44,819 nt of DNA, taken from JAGTVG01 sp964389805 (lineage in GTDB: Bacteria > Bacteroidota > Bacteroidia > Cytophagales > Cyclobacteriaceae). The notes beneath the pieces are model-generated. The model saw only the letters and a program-made list of their open reading frames with translations. It searched no databases and had not been told where the DNA came from. Made by a program: the position numbers and the translations under genes. The stretch lies in NCBI GenBank assembly GCA_964389805.1, contig CAYMFU010000333.1:1-44819 (forward strand), written 5' to 3'. This document shows, in pieces, positions 34,222 to 42,858 of this stretch (the first letter of the stretch is position 1; every line of letters begins with the position of its first letter).

Positions 34222-34998
34222 ATGGTATATTCATTGCGGTTTTTAATCCTATTGGGGATCCTTTCCCTGCTCAATCAAAATATTGATGCCAGGATAGGAG
34301 GCACGATGGTCCAGGAAGAATTTGAGGGCATAATCCGGTATCAAATTATAAACTCCATGGGAAATATGGACTCTGGCATGATGCCTGCTTTTACTGAGTA
34401 CCATATTAGGGGAAAGGACATCAGCATACAGATGATCGGTGCAGACGACACTAAAATGGCCAGGATCCTGCTCGATGGCGATCATAGCATATTTTATATG
34501 ATTGATGATGAAGCCAAAACAGCCATGAAGGTTATGGTAAGCGATGACACCGGTGAGAAGCGTATTGGAAATGTGCCGGAAGAATTTAAGGAAGCCTATG
34601 AGAAAGCCCTTAAGGAGGAAGATGATGTACTTGATTCCGAACAGATCGATCTTTCGGAGACCGGAGAATCTATGACTATTGCAGGATATGAGTGTGAGAA
34701 GTATATCGTTACTGCCGAAAAGGGGGAGGCCTTTTTTGAATCCGAAGTATGGCTCACCGAAAAGATCCAGGTACAAGTCCCTGATATATTGAAAGATAAG
34801 AACAATCCCTTACTTTTATTTATGAATGAAAAAGGATTCCCCCTGCGGTTTACAGGAAAAACCAACTCTAATGGCCAGTCCCATGATTTTGAAATGGTAG
34901 CGATAAAAGTTACCACGGGATCCCTGAATCCTGACAATTTTGAAATTCCTGCCGATTATCACGTCAGTGACATGACCAGCTTTCTGGAAAGAAAATAA
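34222..34998 (+). CDS. Exported DUF4412-like protein
   Basis: The 258-residue product has a signal peptide (about 1-23). The mature protein is mainly beta strands: EEFEGIIRYQIINSMG, FTEYHIRGKDISIQMI, KMARILLDGDHSIFYMID, AGYECEKYIV and SEVWLTEKIQV. The order of strands with the Y-x-C-E-K segment followed by a WLTE stretch fits DUF4412 proteins, exported beta-sandwich proteins frequent in Bacteroidota with no known role. It lies 66 bases after galK behind a hairpin. Its stop codon abuts the stop of the convergent next gene with no base between. Confidence 0.8.
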   Translation: MVYSLRFLILLGILSLLNQNIDARIGGTMVQEEFEGIIRYQIINSMGNMDSGMMPAFTEYHIRGKDISIQMIGADDTKMARILLDGDHSIFYMIDDEAKTAMKVMVSDDTGEKRIGNVPEEFKEAYEKALKEEDDVLDSEQIDLSETGESMTIAGYECEKYIVTAEKGEAFFESEVWLTEKIQVQVPDILKDKNNPLLLFMNEKGFPLRFTGKTNSNGQSHDFEMVAIKVTTGSLNPDNFEIPADYHVSDMTSFLERK

Positions 34999-35832
34999 TT
35001 ATTTTTGCTTAACGTAATGATACCCTTCTTCAATGGACGATATAAAGATATCCGGCGACATACCTTCATCGAGACTTTCAGAAATATCTTTCTTATGAAT
35101 GGAAGTGATGTAAAAAAGTCCATCATCAGTCTCCATCATGTCTTCATTAACCGCTGAGAAATGTTCTTTTGGTGCTGAAAAATGCATATTTAGTATATGC
35201 TGGATCTCGTATTTCCCACTGGGATCTTTTTTTTTCGGGTCCTTTTTGATATTATTATCCTTTTTACTAATTACGTCTTCAATTTCCCACGTGATCTTTA
35301 CTCCGTCATTAAATGCCAATTTACCATCCATCCAATGATGTCTGTAAATGCTGCCCGCATTTTTGTTTTCTTCCTCATCGGATTCAGAGAGACGTTCTTT
35401 AGTAATGGGATGTGAAAAATCCATTCTTAAACTAAAGGCCTCTTTAATTGAACCTTTTCGATGGAAATGTTCAAGCATAGGTACAATGAACAGGCGCATA
35501 TTGTTGCCTATATCAATTTTACTTAACAAAAAAAAAGTAACTACGAAGTAAATAAAGAGAATCAGGAATCCGATAGGAAAAAAGAAAAGAATAGGTTTAG
35601 TGATGGTGAGAATAATAGTAGCGATGGTGAGTATCCCAAAAACTATTGATAAATTTCCCGATTGTTTTCTCGACTCGTCGCCAAGAGTATCCATTTCTGC
35701 AATTCCGTGAAGTTTTTTAAGCCATTCTTCAATCGTTAGGATATCCTCAATCTTTTTGTCAAGGACAAACTGAAGCTGATCCTTATCTAGTGATTTGTAT
35801 ATTCTTAAAACTTTTCTGGAATCGATTGTCAT
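34999..35832 (-). CDS. Two-helix membrane protein, function unknown
   Basis: The 277-residue protein has a cytoplasmic N-terminal segment of about 55 residues, including LRIYKSLDKDQLQFVLDKKI (a start resembling helical adaptor regions), two membrane helices (about 61-78 and 80-103), then a soluble C-terminal domain of about 170 residues with RHHWMDGKLAFNDGVKITWEIED and EIQHILNMHFSAPKEHF. No family is recognised. The ATG at 35832 is divergent from the NUDIX gene. The stop (TTA on the plus strand, 34999-35001) is adjacent to the stop of the convergent gene. Confidence 0.75.
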   Translation of the reverse strand: MTIDSRKVLRIYKSLDKDQLQFVLDKKIEDILTIEEWLKKLHGIAEMDTLGDESRKQSGNLSIVFGILTIATIILTITKPILFFFPIGFLILFIYFVVTFFLLSKIDIGNNMRLFIVPMLEHFHRKGSIKEAFSLRMDFSHPITKERLSESDEEENKNAGSIYRHHWMDGKLAFNDGVKITWEIEDVISKKDNNIKKDPKKKDPSGKYEIQHILNMHFSAPKEHFSAVNEDMMETDDGLFYITSIHKKDISESLDEGMSPDIFISSIEEGYHYVKQK

Positions 35833-35969
35833 TATTCCATAAAAAAATGCTCAGCAAAATAAATTAAAATTATCATTTTATCAAGAGAATAAAATTTATT
35901 GTAAGTCGCAAAGGAAGATCCATTATTTTGCTAATTCAATATGGTTAGGATAATAAAATATTATCAACT

Positions 35970-35977
35970 TATATTTG
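35970..35977 (+). promoter_or_regulatory. -7 element TATATTTG four bases before a start codon
   Basis: An exact TAnnTTTG followed by CAGC and the ATG at 35982. Initiation a few bases past the box would begin at or next to the ATG, so the NUDIX/DUF819 message may be leaderless. A TTAG at 35945-35948 could stand for the -33 element with 21 bases spacing. Confidence 0.55.
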
Positions 35978-35981
35978 CAGC

Positions 35982-36629
35982 ATGCCAATTCAGAACAATG
36001 GAGATTTGTTTAAGAAATTAGAGATGCGTCTCAAGCAGCCGCTTCCGGGTATAAATGTGCAAAAAGAAATGTCTGCTTATGCGGGAGGGAAGACGGGAAT
36101 TGATTTTAATTTTAATGGCGATCCAAAAGAAAGCAGCGTCCTTATTGTACTGTTTGAAAGCGGAGGAGATGTGTTTTTTCCATTGATCCAAAGGCCGCCT
36201 TATACCGGAGTGCATAGTGGTCAGATTGGCCTGCCGGGTGGAAAAGTTGAGGACCATGATATAGACCGTATTGACACGGCATTAAGGGAAACGGAGGAGG
36301 AAATTGGAGTAAAGGCAGATGATGTTAAAGTGTTAGGCAAACTGACAGAATTATATGTACAGGCAAGTCATTATAATGTAATGCCTGTAGTCGGTTATTT
36401 GCCATATCGACCTGAGTATATCCCTGACCCCGAAGAAGTTAGCAGGGTGATTGATGGAATGGTCGGTGATCTGATTTCGAGCGAAAAGAGAAAGGTTAAA
36501 GAACTGCTGATAAGAGATAAATATAAAATAATGGCACCCTATTTTGATATAAAAAATGAAATAGTATGGGGAGCTACGGCAATGATTCTAAGTGAATTCT
36601 CAGCAATATTAAAGGAAATATTAGAATAG
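35982..36629 (+). CDS. NUDIX hydrolase, CoA-pyrophosphatase type
   Basis: The 215-residue protein has the Nudix core LRETEEEIGV (101-110) and, ahead of it, PLIQRPPYTGVHSGQIGLPGG (67-87, trimmed here), which matches the extra motif (LLTxR...GxxxFPGG) of NudL/Nudt7 coenzyme A pyrophosphatases. The enzyme would cleave CoA or a derivative to 4'-phosphopantetheine and adenosine 3',5'-bisphosphate. It is not membrane bound. The next gene, a DUF819 membrane protein, starts two bases after its stop, so the two form an operon; why a CoA-type NUDIX is paired with a carrier-like protein is unclear. Confidence 0.9.
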   Translation: MPIQNNGDLFKKLEMRLKQPLPGINVQKEMSAYAGGKTGIDFNFNGDPKESSVLIVLFESGGDVFFPLIQRPPYTGVHSGQIGLPGGKVEDHDIDRIDTALRETEEEIGVKADDVKVLGKLTELYVQASHYNVMPVVGYLPYRPEYIPDPEEVSRVIDGMVGDLISSEKRKVKELLIRDKYKIMAPYFDIKNEIVWGATAMILSEFSAILKEILE

Positions 36630-36630
36630 T

Positions 36631-37872
36631 ATGGAACCACTGATAAAAAATGACGCAGTACTCCTGGGCGTTTTGATGGTTATTTTAGGATTTATTTTTA
36701 AGACCTCGTCGAGTAAAAATCCATTCTGGCAGAAATTTTATAAAGTCATCCCCATGCTTCTGATGTGTTATTTTGTGCCCTCTCTATTAACCACTTTTAA
36801 GATTGCGGATGCTGAAAACTCAAACCTGTATTATGTAGCATCGAGGTTTATGCTACCTGCCAGTTTGATTTTACTTACCCTGAGCATTGATTTGAGGGAA
36901 GTGATTAAACTTGGTCCTAAAGCTCTGGTAATGTTTATTACCGGGACAGTAGGTGTAGTTATTGGAGGCCCGCTGGCCATATTGATCGTTTCTATATTCA
37001 GTCCTGAAACCATAGGCGGTATGGGCCCGGAAGCAGTATGGAGAGGAATGACTACAATAGCTGGAAGCTGGATAGGAGGCGGAGCCAACCAGGCAGCTAT
37101 GTATGAAATATTTAAACCATCCGATTCATTATATTCAATTATGATCACGGTCGATGTTATCGTAGCAGAGATCTGGATGGCGTTTCTGTTGATAGGTGTA
37201 GGGAAATCGGCTCAGCTTGACCGCTTTTTTAAAGCAGACGCTACAGCTGTTAATGTACTGAAGAAGAAAATGCATGATTTCAGTTTGAGTATTGCCCGAA
37301 TTCCCTCGCTGACCGATATAATGGTCATTCTTGGTATCGGTTTTGGTTTAACCGGGTTGGCGCACTTGTTCTCAGATGGACTCGCCCGGTTTTTCCAGGA
37401 GAAGTTACCATTTCTTGAGCGATTCAGCCTGACCTCGCAATTTTTCTGGCTAATCGTTCTGGCCACATCCTTTGGTTTGATCCTTTCCTTTACAAAGGCC
37501 CGGAATTATGAAGGCGCTGGTGCCTCAAGGATTGGTAGTGTTTTTATTTATTTCCTGGTAGCAACTATAGGTATGAAAATGGATATTACTGAGATCTTCT
37601 CGAATCCTGGTTTATTTGTTGTGGGTGGGATCTGGATGGCTATACATGTCATCCTGCTAATCATCATAGCGAAATTGATCAAAGCGCCATATTTCTTTCT
37701 TGCTGTGGGAAGTAAAGCGAATATAGGCGGCGCTGCATCAGCTCCCGTAGTTGCGGCTGCTTTTCATCCCTCTTTAGCGCCTGTGGGTGTATTACTTGCT
37801 GTATTAGGTTATGCATTGGGAACCTACGGCGCCTGGATCTGTGGCTTGCTGATGCAGACGGTAGCTCCCTGA
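36631..37872 (+). CDS. DUF819-family integral membrane protein
   Basis: The 413-residue protein has about 11 hydrophobic helices and matches the DUF819 (YjcL) pattern: an opening loop KTSSSKNPFWQKFYKVIPML, the glycine-rich GSWIGGGANQAAMYE after helix 4, and in the second half GSKANIGGAASAPVVAAAF, a pseudo-repeat of the first motif. Such inverted-repeat GGGAN/GGAAS motifs suggest a secondary transporter, but no substrate is known to me. One base separates the NUDIX stop from its ATG, so it is co-translated. It ends 74 bases before the convergent DapA-family gene. Confidence 0.85.
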   Translation: MEPLIKNDAVLLGVLMVILGFIFKTSSSKNPFWQKFYKVIPMLLMCYFVPSLLTTFKIADAENSNLYYVASRFMLPASLILLTLSIDLREVIKLGPKALVMFITGTVGVVIGGPLAILIVSIFSPETIGGMGPEAVWRGMTTIAGSWIGGGANQAAMYEIFKPSDSLYSIMITVDVIVAEIWMAFLLIGVGKSAQLDRFFKADATAVNVLKKKMHDFSLSIARIPSLTDIMVILGIGFGLTGLAHLFSDGLARFFQEKLPFLERFSLTSQFFWLIVLATSFGLILSFTKARNYEGAGASRIGSVFIYFLVATIGMKMDITEIFSNPGLFVVGGIWMAIHVILLIIIAKLIKAPYFFLAVGSKANIGGAASAPVVAAAFHPSLAPVGVLLAVLGYALGTYGAWICGLLMQTVAP

Positions 37873-37945
37873 CTGGGATCTTAATTTATGGATTAAAAAT
37901 GAATTATTTCCGCATTGTATAAAGAGCCAATCATATCTGTACAAT

Positions 37946-39013
37946 TTATGAAAGCCATCTTTCGAGGTTCTCCCTTACAAAATCATCATCATTTAGATCG
38001 GGATAGGAGGTATAGACGCGGTTAATTTCTTCTTTCTGGCCTGGCGACAGCGATTCATTTTGATCCAATGTCCAGATACCTTCCAGTAATCCTTGTCTTC
38101 TCAGAACCTCATGTATGCCTGCGATCACTCCGGAAAAATTGTTGGCCACATCAAAGAAAGCAGCATTTGAATCTGTTACCCTTGCTCCCAGGGCCAATAA
38201 GGCATTTATGTCCTCAGCACTTCGGGCAGCATGCACCTTGTCCAGGATCTTGACTGCGGTTTTAGTCCATACCGCCCAATGACCCAACAAGCCTCCTACA
38301 ATTCGCATATGCACTATTTTTGAACCCACTGGTATTCGGTATTTTGTCAGAAGATCTCCCAGGATGTTGTCATCATTCCCGGTGTAAAGTGCAATATCTT
38401 CAGCCCGGCCGGATTCTGCTACGCCTCGGACTACATCATAGGTCTGGTAACGGTCAAATGGTGCGATTTTAATAGCAGCCACATTCTGAATTTGAGAAAA
38501 GGATCGCCAGAAATCTGCATCCAGAATCCTGCCACCTACCGCCGGTTGTAAATAAAAGCCAATCAGTGGAATCACCTCGGCTATTTTATGGCAATGTGAC
38601 AGTAGTTCCTTATTCTGAGTATCCTGAAAAGCAGCCAGGCTTAACAATGCCGCGTCATGTCCTGCTTTTACTGCGAACTGAGCTTCGTTAATGGCTTGCT
38701 CTGTTCTGCCAATCACCCCGGCGATCTTTATTATTGATTTTCCCGATCTTTCCGTATAATCTGTGATTTCTTCTGCAACGATATCCAATATTTTCTCGAA
38801 AAGGTTGAATTCAGGCTTGCGTATTTCAAACTGAGTTGTATGAACACCTGCGGCTATACCCCCGGCACCGGCATCCAGATAATATCTTATTAATGCCCTC
38901 TGCCTCCGTTCATCAAGTTTTCGGTCTTTGTTTAAGGCAAGCGGTAAGGCAGGGATCACCACCCCTTTCTGCAATATTTTGTTTATTTTTTCCGGTAATA
39001 CTGGAAGGATCAT
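37946..39013 (-). CDS. DapA-family aldolase/lyase (dihydrodipicolinate synthase-like)
   Basis: The 355-residue (beta/alpha)8 barrel retains the Schiff-base lysine K182 (VAAIKIAPFDRY) and the tyrosine Y154 (GFYLQPAVGG). It is longer than DapA (about 290) by an extended C-terminus that includes IWTLDQNESLSPGQKEEI. The family includes DHDPS, N-acetylneuraminate lyase and 2-keto-3-deoxy-gluconate or -galactonate aldolases. The ATG is 15 bases after the SDR stop, and it ends an operon with an SSS carrier, suggesting cleavage of a 2-keto-3-deoxy sugar acid; the exact substrate is not shown. Not a lysine-biosynthesis enzyme from this context. Confidence 0.85.
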   Translation of the reverse strand: MILPVLPEKINKILQKGVVIPALPLALNKDRKLDERRQRALIRYYLDAGAGGIAAGVHTTQFEIRKPEFNLFEKILDIVAEEITDYTERSGKSIIKIAGVIGRTEQAINEAQFAVKAGHDAALLSLAAFQDTQNKELLSHCHKIAEVIPLIGFYLQPAVGGRILDADFWRSFSQIQNVAAIKIAPFDRYQTYDVVRGVAESGRAEDIALYTGNDDNILGDLLTKYRIPVGSKIVHMRIVGGLLGHWAVWTKTAVKILDKVHAARSAEDINALLALGARVTDSNAAFFDVANNFSGVIAGIHEVLRRQGLLEGIWTLDQNESLSPGQKEEINRVYTSYPDLNDDDFVRENLERWLS

Positions 39014-39028
39014 AATATTTAAAATAAA

Positions 39029-40066
39029 TCAATATTTTCCATCTCTAACTTCAAAATGTGTAGGTTTATTCAATAGTGCTCTATCATTAGATACCCAGTC
39101 TGCTATCCATTGGATCATTGTTTCAACACTAGTACATGGACTCCCGAATAATTTAAAAGATTCTTTTGCATCACTAAGCAGAGCGGTTTCTGATTCCGTT
39201 CCAATAAATTCAGGTTCAATTCCCAAATGTTTTCCGAACTGGGTGGCGACCTCTTTTACGGAAAGTATTTCATGTCCTGTTATGTTTAATATTCTTGCAG
39301 GGGATTGACAATAATTTAATGCCTGTAATATCATCACATTGGCATCACCCTGCCAGATCACATTGAAATGCCCCATGTTTAGATCAATGGGTATTTTGGC
39401 TTTCACTTTTAGGGCAATGTCGACCAGAACTCCGTAACGCATTTCAACTGCATAATTTAACCGTATCAGTATTACTGGAGTTCCATGCTTATTACTTCCG
39501 TATTCAAACATTCGTTCCCTGCCCAGGCAGGATTGTGCATATTCCCCAACAGGGGCGGGTGGGTCCTCTTCCCTCGATCCGCCATATGATACGGGTACCA
39601 AAGGATAAACACACCCCGTGGAAAAGGCAACAATTCTTGATTCTGTAAAATGATCGGCTACCAACGCAGGAAGATATGAATTAATTGCCCAGGTTAATGA
39701 CAGGTTTTCTTCAGTACCAAACTTCATTCCGGCAAGGAAAATAATATTCTTTACTTGCGGCAGGCTCCTAACAAATGCCGGATCCAGTAAATCACCCTTT
39801 ATGGTTTCAATACCTTCTTTTTCCAATATCTGCATCTGGTTTTCCTGACTGAAACGGCTTAATCCGATCACACGTTTGCTGACACCTGCAAGATCTATTG
39901 CCCTCTTGGCCATTGTAGCCATTGAAATGCCAATTTTCCCTGCAACGCCCAATAACAGAATGTCACCATCAATTCCGGATATCATCTTTACAAGGCCTTC
40001 CGTGGGCCTGGAAAGTATCTCATTCAGTTCATGTTCATTCGAAATCCTTTTTAAGGGTGCAGCCAT
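39029..40066 (-). CDS. Extended SDR (NAD-epimerase-type) with catalytic lysine missing
   Basis: The 345-residue protein has a Rossmann fold with GVAGKIG (40-46) fitting GxxGxxG, and the strand AFSTGCVYP where extended SDRs have the catalytic Ser/Thr. The YxxxK motif reads Y176-A-Q-S-C180: tyrosine is kept but lysine is cysteine. In NAD-dependent epimerases and dehydratases that lysine lowers the tyrosine pKa, so activity by the usual mechanism is doubtful; another base, or a non-redox role, may apply. It is 38 bases downstream of the SSS gene and 15 bases upstream of the DapA-family gene in a leftward operon, so it should act on the same sugar-acid pathway. Confidence 0.82.
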   Translation of the reverse strand: MAAPLKRISNEHELNEILSRPTEGLVKMISGIDGDILLLGVAGKIGISMATMAKRAIDLAGVSKRVIGLSRFSQENQMQILEKEGIETIKGDLLDPAFVRSLPQVKNIIFLAGMKFGTEENLSLTWAINSYLPALVADHFTESRIVAFSTGCVYPLVPVSYGGSREEDPPAPVGEYAQSCLGRERMFEYGSNKHGTPVILIRLNYAVEMRYGVLVDIALKVKAKIPIDLNMGHFNVIWQGDANVMILQALNYCQSPARILNITGHEILSVKEVATQFGKHLGIEPEFIGTESETALLSDAKESFKLFGSPCTSVETMIQWIADWVSNDRALLNKPTHFEVRDGKY

Positions 40067-40104
40067 TGATATACTAATATTATTTACTTATAAATATATG
40101 AACA

Positions 40105-41511
40105 TCAGGAACCTTTTTTAAGAGTTCCACGGGCAACTATTGAAATCATTGTAATTACAAACAAAATCACGTACAATCCAAGATCAAGTCTGACGCCCAT
40201 TATGTTTTCCGGGATCAGTTGAAACACGGAGAATAAGAATACGAATAAAGCTATAGCTGAGATGAACAACAACTCTATCCCAGGTTGTCTTTTTGATAGA
40301 ACGCCAACCAGGATGACCGGGGCCAACATAGAGGTTCCAGCAAAACTGACCCTTGCCAGTAATACCAGCTCATCACTGATGATCGCTGAGAATGCCATAA
40401 CGATCAGGGCAAATATGAAAAGTGCTATTTTTGTTCGTATCAATACCGACTTATCTTCCCCTTTTAATAATGACCTGAACTCAGAACCCAGGGCAAATAT
40501 CTGCGCGTTTGAGGTAGATAATACCGCAGCAAATAGTCCTACAATAGCCAGACCTGCCAGGAAATTGGGTTGATCGAAGAGGAGTGCATTTTGAACAAAT
40601 TCTACTGTAGGGGATCCCGGATATTTAACCGAGCCATACATTCCAATAAATGCTGTGGCAACAAAAACAATGAATGCCACTATGCTAACACCTCCAGCCA
40701 TCTTATACGTTTCTTTCATGCTCTTCATAACCACTATCCTGGAGGAAAACTGAGGCTGGGAAATGGGTAATAGCATAATCGCAAGAAATGAAGCGACCAG
40801 AAACTGGGTAGTAAACAATCCTTTTGGTCCAGGTGTAGACAACAGCCGGTCATCTACCTGTTGAACCTGATTAAATAGCTCCTTTACATTTCCAAAATGG
40901 ATCACGCAGTTATATCCTATGATGGATAATACAACTAATAGCAAAACACCCTGAACTGCATCACTGAATACTATGGCTTTTAAGCCCCCTAATTCACTAT
41001 AGGCAAGCATAATGGCCACAATGATCAGTGCCCAACCCCATGATGGCAGCATTTCCGGGAATATAGCTGTAAAAAACATGGACATTCCACGGATCTGGAT
41101 GGCTACATATGGTATGAGAAACAAAAAGGCTCCTGTAAATACGAGGTATCCCGCCCATTTGTTCCCGAAAATATCACGCATCATCCCAGCCATACCTTTA
41201 TAACCCGTGGCACGGGCTTTTTTTCTCAGATTATAACCAAACCAGAAGATCATAAAAAACATAATACCGTCTGAAACGGGAAGGAAGATCCAGGCGCCAA
41301 CACCATGTACCCTGAAAAAATCTGGGACACCTATAAAGATGAAAGCGCTGAAAAGTGCCGCAGCATAGGTAAGCACACCCAAAATCGCTCCTATATTGGA
41401 CCCGGCGAGCATATAATCATCTATGCTCCTGTTTTTTTTGAATGCCCTTGATGAAGCCAGGATAAGAAGTAGAATGAAAATAATTCCGAAAATCCAAAAC
41501 CACTTAATCAT
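40105..41511 (-). CDS. Sodium:solute symporter (SSS/PanF-like)
   Basis: The 468-residue protein has about 13 membrane helices with SSS features: the opening DDYMLAGSNIGAILGVLTYAA, LAYSELGGLKAIVFSDAVQG and a later ALGSEFRSLLKG. Its size and the small partner upstream recall pantothenate-type (PanF) and related carriers. It would import an organic acid or sugar acid with sodium. Its start overlaps the small membrane protein gene by eight bases, and the SDR gene follows 38 bases later. The substrate should be the one processed by the SDR and the DapA-family enzyme, which is inference. Confidence 0.88.
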   Translation of the reverse strand: MIKWFWIFGIIFILLLILASSRAFKKNRSIDDYMLAGSNIGAILGVLTYAAALFSAFIFIGVPDFFRVHGVGAWIFLPVSDGIMFFMIFWFGYNLRKKARATGYKGMAGMMRDIFGNKWAGYLVFTGAFLFLIPYVAIQIRGMSMFFTAIFPEMLPSWGWALIIVAIMLAYSELGGLKAIVFSDAVQGVLLLVVLSIIGYNCVIHFGNVKELFNQVQQVDDRLLSTPGPKGLFTTQFLVASFLAIMLLPISQPQFSSRIVVMKSMKETYKMAGGVSIVAFIVFVATAFIGMYGSVKYPGSPTVEFVQNALLFDQPNFLAGLAIVGLFAAVLSTSNAQIFALGSEFRSLLKGEDKSVLIRTKIALFIFALIVMAFSAIISDELVLLARVSFAGTSMLAPVILVGVLSKRQPGIELLFISAIALFVFLFSVFQLIPENIMGVRLDLGLYVILFVITMISIVARGTLKKGS

Positions 41512-41725
41512 GATTGCCCTCCTCCTTTTTTACCTTGGAATGAGCATAAATCCCGATCATTATTAATACGACATAACCAAAATATGCCAGTATCCCGGCC
41601 CATAGTGTATAGGGTAGCCCCATAAATTCAGGCTTATATTCATTTTGGGGAATTACAAGTGGTGTAAAGATCAGTATAGAAAGAATGATCACGCCCAAAC
41701 GGGCAAAACTCCATAGTTTTTTCAT
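41504..41725 (-). CDS. Small membrane protein, SSS-symporter partner (DUF3311-like)
   Basis: The 73-residue protein has two membrane helices (about 8-26 and 38-60), with a loop NEYKPEFMGLPYTLWAG containing the MGLPYTLWxG stretch typical of small proteins encoded before SSS carriers (DUF3311/YhdT-like; my recognition). It ends in a charged tail, KVKKEEGNHD. Its stop overlaps the symporter start by eight bases (41504-41511), so both chains are probably made together. It may be needed for assembly of the carrier. Confidence 0.8.
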   Translation of the reverse strand: MKKLWSFARLGVIILSILIFTPLVIPQNEYKPEFMGLPYTLWAGILAYFGYVVLIMIGIYAHSKVKKEEGNHD

Positions 41726-41860
41726 AAAAAATTTCAGTTAACAATGCCCAGGCAGAACATCCATTAAAAATAATATGACTAAAAATACCTTTAACTGTCC
41801 TTTTTTAAAAGTTTATATGGGTTTTATTCCTGATCAATTCTTTCGACACCTTACAATATC

Positions 41861-41877
41861 CCTCGATCCTATCGAGG
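41861..41877. promoter_or_regulatory. 17-bp inverted repeat upstream of the symporter operon
   Basis: CCTCGAT-CCT-ATCGAGG is a perfect 7-bp dyad with a three-base centre. No T-run adjoins on either side, so it is more like an operator than a terminator. It lies 136 bases upstream of the first gene of the leftward operon and 83 bases after the stop of the GNAT gene. Confidence 0.45.
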
Positions 41878-41959
41878 AACTAATATAAGGCCCTCTTATT
41901 CCGATTTCCAATCATGGGGGAACTGTTATGTATAATCTAAATCCCTGTCTGTGAATTGA

Positions 41960-42820
41960 TTATCCGATTTCCGGGCCAGCAATGGCAAATTGCAGTTCCG
42001 GTTTGCCAGGGTATGGGTGTTTCCCTAAAAACATCCTTATAAATGGTCTTTGTATTGCAAAACCTATATCTGTCACAGATTTTCGGAAGGCTTTCTGATC
42101 ATCAGGAATGTCAATAATAACTGGCATTCCTTTACATTGTTCAATTGCATGACATAACAATGAAAATGCTATTTCTTCATTCATTGAAACTATTGGCCCT
42201 ATTTGTTCAAAATTACTTCCCGGCCTGCCAAAACAATATCCCATAATATTGTTTCTTGATCCATGGATCCAGGCATAATCCCTGCCCATTTTATAAAGTG
42301 AATTTAGGATTCCGGATCTGGTTGCTCCAAATATTGACTGATCGAATTTGATGATCGATGGAAGGTCCGTATCTGATATTTTTAAACAGTCCTGCTTTTT
42401 TAATTGGGATAGATTTGTTGTATAATCTTTAATTTCAAACCTGTGAAGACCATACTCATCTTTGAATCCAAGGGTGTCGTAGAGCAACTTTCCTTTAGGA
42501 GTAGCATCCAAACGGATGGTGCCTTTATCTTTTGCCTTGAATATGGCTTCTTTTAACAAGGTAGTACCAATACCCATACGTCTGATTTCCGGATCAACAA
42601 GCACCATGCCTATCCAACTGAAGCATCCGGAATAATTGACTGTAGTTACCGTGCCGATTACCTTCTGATGGTATTCAGCAACCATACTTCCATCAATACT
42701 GGAGTCCAAAAAGAGTTTCCAGTCCTGTTCCAATTGGTTCCATCCTGCAGCATTCTTCAAGCGCATGCCGGACGGAATGTCTTCTGCTCGCATAGGCCGT
42801 AAAAAGTAATTATCGGGCAT
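41960..42820 (-). CDS. GNAT acetyltransferase with a YitH-like C-terminal domain
   Basis: The 286-residue protein has an N-terminal GNAT domain (about 5-135) with acetyl-CoA motif A at 73-90: MVLVDPEIRRMGIGTTLL, where RRMGIG (80-85) is the R/Q-x-x-G-x-G loop. The second half (about 145-280) includes FDQSIFGATRSGILNSLY and EIAFSLLCHAIEQCKGMPV, matching the acetyltransferase-18 (YitH) domain that follows GNAT in many two-domain proteins. The substrate is unknown. The start is 38 bases after the stop of the downstream-numbered lipoprotein gene on the same strand, so they may be co-transcribed. Confidence 0.85.
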   Translation of the reverse strand: MPDNYFLRPMRAEDIPSGMRLKNAAGWNQLEQDWKLFLDSSIDGSMVAEYHQKVIGTVTTVNYSGCFSWIGMVLVDPEIRRMGIGTTLLKEAIFKAKDKGTIRLDATPKGKLLYDTLGFKDEYGLHRFEIKDYTTNLSQLKKQDCLKISDTDLPSIIKFDQSIFGATRSGILNSLYKMGRDYAWIHGSRNNIMGYCFGRPGSNFEQIGPIVSMNEEIAFSLLCHAIEQCKGMPVIIDIPDDQKAFRKSVTDIGFAIQRPFIRMFLGKHPYPGKPELQFAIAGPEIG

Positions 42821-42858
42821 ATTATTGATCCTTGTATTGATTAATTAGCTCATGTCGA

